Origin: Syntrophaceae bacterium UBA6252
GTDB taxonomy: Bacteria; Desulfobacterota; Syntrophia; Syntrophales; UBA6807
Length of the DNA stretch: 7,083 nt
NCBI GenBank assembly: GCA_002441265.1
Contig: DJVQ01000050.1
Location: 37,054 to 44,136, forward strand
Direction: 5' to 3'
Positions 5,609 to 7,083 of this stretch are shown here, piece by piece. Both the position numbers and the translations under genes were made by a program. Numbering within the stretch: the first letter of the stretch is position 1; each line of letters starts with the position of its first letter. A model generated the notes under the pieces. It saw only the letters and a list, made by a program, of their open reading frames with translations. It did no database searches and had not been told where the DNA came from.

Positions 5609-6268
5609 TCAGGAAACGCCTTCCCTGCCCCGGTATTCCTCGTCCACCCGGTACCCCTTGTCCCTCAGCGCCTGCAGGAGGGCGGAAGAATCCATGCCGT
5701 CCAGCCGGATGATGGCCGTACGGGTGGGGCTCCCCTCCCGGACGGCGGTGGTCACCAGGGAAAGAATGGTCCGGTCGAATTCGTGGATCAGGGAAGCGAT
5801 CACCGCGATTTCGCCCTTGCGGTTCGGGAAAGTCACCTCGAAGCGGGTGCTCGGAAGGCCCACCCCCATGAACTCGAGGAGAACGTTGAGAAGATCGCAG
5901 GTGGTGATGATGCCCACAAGCTCCTCCCCCGCGACGACGGGAAGGCTGTTCACCCGCTTCTCGTTGATCAGTTTCGCCGCGTCCTCGATCGGCGTCCCTG
6001 GGGTCACCGTGACGACCCTCCTGGTCATGACGTCCTCCACCTTCATTTCCGACAGGAGATAATTCAGCTCATGGACCGAAAGGGTGCTGGCGGGAGAGGG
6101 GGAAACCTGGCGGAGGTCCTTGTCCGTGATGATCCCGACGATCCGCTTTCCCTCCACGACGGGGACCTGGTCGATGTTGTATTGCTTCAGAAGGTTCTTC
6201 ACCTTGAGAATGCTCGTATCCCGGGCAACGGTGATGAGATTTCGCGTCATTCTTCTTCCGACATACAT
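5609..6268 (-). CDS. AcuB-like CBS-CBS-ACT domain protein
   Basis: A 219-residue cytoplasmic protein with no catalytic domain, probably a nucleotide-sensing regulator. CBS domain 1 spans about 1-58, with VPVVEGKRIVGIITDKDLRQ (35-54). CBS domain 2 spans about 74-133, with LPVVAGEELVGIITTCDLL (109-127). Thr48/Asp51 and Thr122/Asp125 sit where CBS pairs contact the ribose and phosphate of adenosine nucleotides. Residues about 142-210 look like an ACT-type domain (FEVTFPNRKGEIAVIASLIH, 143-162). This order and length match Bacillus AcuB, including an equivalent MxVxxxMxxxxIT start. ATG 6266-6268 is preceded by GGGAGGG about 8 nt upstream. No acetoin-utilisation genes are nearby, so the acuB symbol is not applied. 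It has its own promoter and terminator and appears monocistronic. The ligand and the partner protein are unknown. Confidence 0.9.
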   Translation of the reverse strand: MYVGRRMTRNLITVARDTSILKVKNLLKQYNIDQVPVVEGKRIVGIITDKDLRQVSPSPASTLSVHELNYLLSEMKVEDVMTRRVVTVTPGTPIEDAAKLINEKRVNSLPVVAGEELVGIITTCDLLNVLLEFMGVGLPSTRFEVTFPNRKGEIAVIASLIHEFDRTILSLVTTAVREGSPTRTAIIRLDGMDSSALLQALRDKGYRVDEEYRGREGVS

Positions 6269-6366
6269 GTTTCATTCCCTCCCGGTATGTCATTCGATGC
6301 GTCGCATCCGTTCAAAACCTGACTCAAGCGCCCCCCGGCAGGCCGCCGCAGATACTGTTCCAGTTC

Positions 6367-6396
6367 GATATAACACAGGGGTTTTCCGAAAATCAA
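6367..6396 (-). promoter_or_regulatory. Promoter of the CBS-domain gene
   Basis: On the minus strand: -35 TTGATT (6396-6391), 18-nt spacer and -10 TATATC (6372-6367) with an upstream TGT that makes an extended -10 (TG at 6375-6374). The predicted start near 6360 leaves a GC-rich leader of about 90 nt before the ATG at 6268. Confidence 0.6.
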
Positions 6397-6471
6397 CGGC
6401 CTTTCCCCGCGACAGGGCGTCTCATCCGTCCATGTTACCGGGGGTTACGCCGATTCCAGCCCTTCCCTTCA

Positions 6472-6500
6472 TTGACAGACCGTGAAGGTTGCATTATATC
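6472..6500 (+). promoter_or_regulatory. Promoter of hrpA
   Basis: A perfect -35 TTGACA (6472-6477), 17-nt spacer and -10 TATATC (6495-6500, 4 of 6 consensus). The start site is expected near 6507, about 30 nt before the GTG chosen for hrpA. Its position rules against the GTG at 6482, which would lie upstream of the transcript start. Confidence 0.65.
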
Positions 6501-6538
6501 CAGGACTTCCCTATCCCTGCACGAAGGACGGCCCCGCG

Positions 6539-7083
6539 GTGGAAAGACAGGAATTCAACCGGCTCCGAGCGCTCCTGGAGAACAGGCTGGAAGCGGCCTT
6601 TCCCCGGGACCGGGCCCGGCTGGGAAGCGAGTTGGATCGCCTGAGGAAATCCCCCGGGAAATTCCCCCTGGAGGAATCCCTTGTCCTGCGCCTCCGGAGG
6701 ATCGAAAACCTTCTGGACCGTTCCGTCCGGGAACGGGAGAAGCGGAAAAACGGGACCCCCCGGATCGCCTACCCGGAAAATCTGCCCATCACGGAGAAGA
6801 AGGCGGAGATCGTCGACGCCGTCCGCAGGCACCCCGTCATCGTCATCACCGGGGAGACGGGATCGGGAAAGACGACCCAGATCCCGAAGATGTGCATCGA
6901 GGCGGGCCGGGGCGTGGACGGCTTCATCGGCTGCACCCAGCCGCGGAGGATCGCCGCGGTGACGGTGGCGATGCGGGTGGCGGAGGAACTGGGCGAAGCG
7001 CCGGGCCGGTCGGTGGGCTACAAGATCCGCTTCGAGAACAAAAGCCGCCGGGAAAACTTCATCAAGTTCATGACCGACGGCAT
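6539..7083 (+). CDS. hrpA: DEAH-box ATP-dependent RNA helicase HrpA (5' part only)
   Basis: Large DEAH/RHA-family helicase, which in E. coli acts on mRNA and stalled ribosomes. Only the first ~181 of an expected ~1,300 residues are inside the window. After a charged helical N-terminus, IAYPENLPITEKK (about 75-87) leads into motif I GETGSGKTTQIPK (105-117), motif Ia TQPRRIAA (133-140) and KFMTDG (176-181), all very close to E. coli HrpA. The window ends before the DEAH box. The start is taken as GTG 6539-6541, with GAAGGA (6523-6528) 10 nt upstream. It gives MERQEFNRLRALLENRL, which lines up with the E. coli N-terminus, and it lies downstream of the promoter. GTG at 6482 is the only other candidate after an in-frame TGA at 6473. 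Related family members (HrpB) lack this N-terminal match, so HrpA is preferred. Confidence 0.92.
   Translation, partial: MERQEFNRLRALLENRLEAAFPRDRARLGSELDRLRKSPGKFPLEESLVLRLRRIENLLDRSVREREKRKNGTPRIAYPENLPITEKKAEIVDAVRRHPVIVITGETGSGKTTQIPKMCIEAGRGVDGFIGCTQPRRIAAVTVAMRVAEELGEAPGRSVGYKIRFENKSRRENFIKFMTDG

Noticed and set aside
6482..6538. GTG at 6482 as hrpA start
   Set aside because: It lies between the -35 and -10 of the predicted promoter, has no ribosome binding site, and adds residues not matched in HrpA.
1..7083. CRISPR array, defence or mobile-element system
   Set aside because: No regularly spaced direct repeats, transposase, integrase or terminal inverted repeats are seen; the only repeats are within the S6 tail and the secreted-protein gene.

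Overview
The window is GC-rich bacterial chromosome with tightly packed genes. The minus-strand order rpsF - rpsR - DUF2232 membrane gene - rplI - dnaB is a housekeeping cluster. The DUF2232 gene sitting between the S18 and L9 genes points to a Desulfobacterota/'Deltaproteobacteria'-like organism (Geobacter/Syntrophus type). The lineage is inferred from gene order, base composition and family knowledge, not from a database search.

Layout. Positions 1-3470 (minus strand) hold the ribosomal/replication operon: dnaB (3' end cut by the window edge), rplI, a DUF2232 polytopic membrane protein, rpsR and rpsF. It is driven by a near-consensus sigma70 promoter at 3611-3639. The ~134-nt leader carries a structure that fits the S6:S18 autoregulatory element: its lower stem covers the rpsF Shine-Dalgarno sequence and a CCG sits in the bulge. 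Positions 3839-5530 (plus strand) encode a secreted protein I cannot assign to a named family. It has a signal peptide, a tandem duplication of ~217 residues (each copy itself two related beta-sandwich-like halves) and a distinct C-terminal domain. Positions 5609-6268 (minus strand) encode an AcuB-like CBS-CBS-ACT protein with its own promoter and an intrinsic terminator. From 6539 (plus strand) the 5' part of a DEAH-box helicase, HrpA, runs off the window; it is divergent from the CBS gene and has its own promoter.

How the parts relate. The S6 and S18 proteins pair on the 16S platform and probably repress their own mRNA through the leader; L9 and the DnaB replicative helicase follow in the same transcript, with dnaB overlapping the end of rplI by 14 bp. 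The secreted protein, the CBS protein and HrpA are separate transcription units with no evident functional link to that operon. Three genes (rpsF, dnaB, hrpA) use non-ATG starts that are decided by Shine-Dalgarno position, in-frame stops and family alignment.

I see no mobile element, CRISPR array, tRNA or rRNA. The most noteworthy items are the leader RNA switch and the duplicated secreted protein; I do not see evidence for a new multi-gene system.
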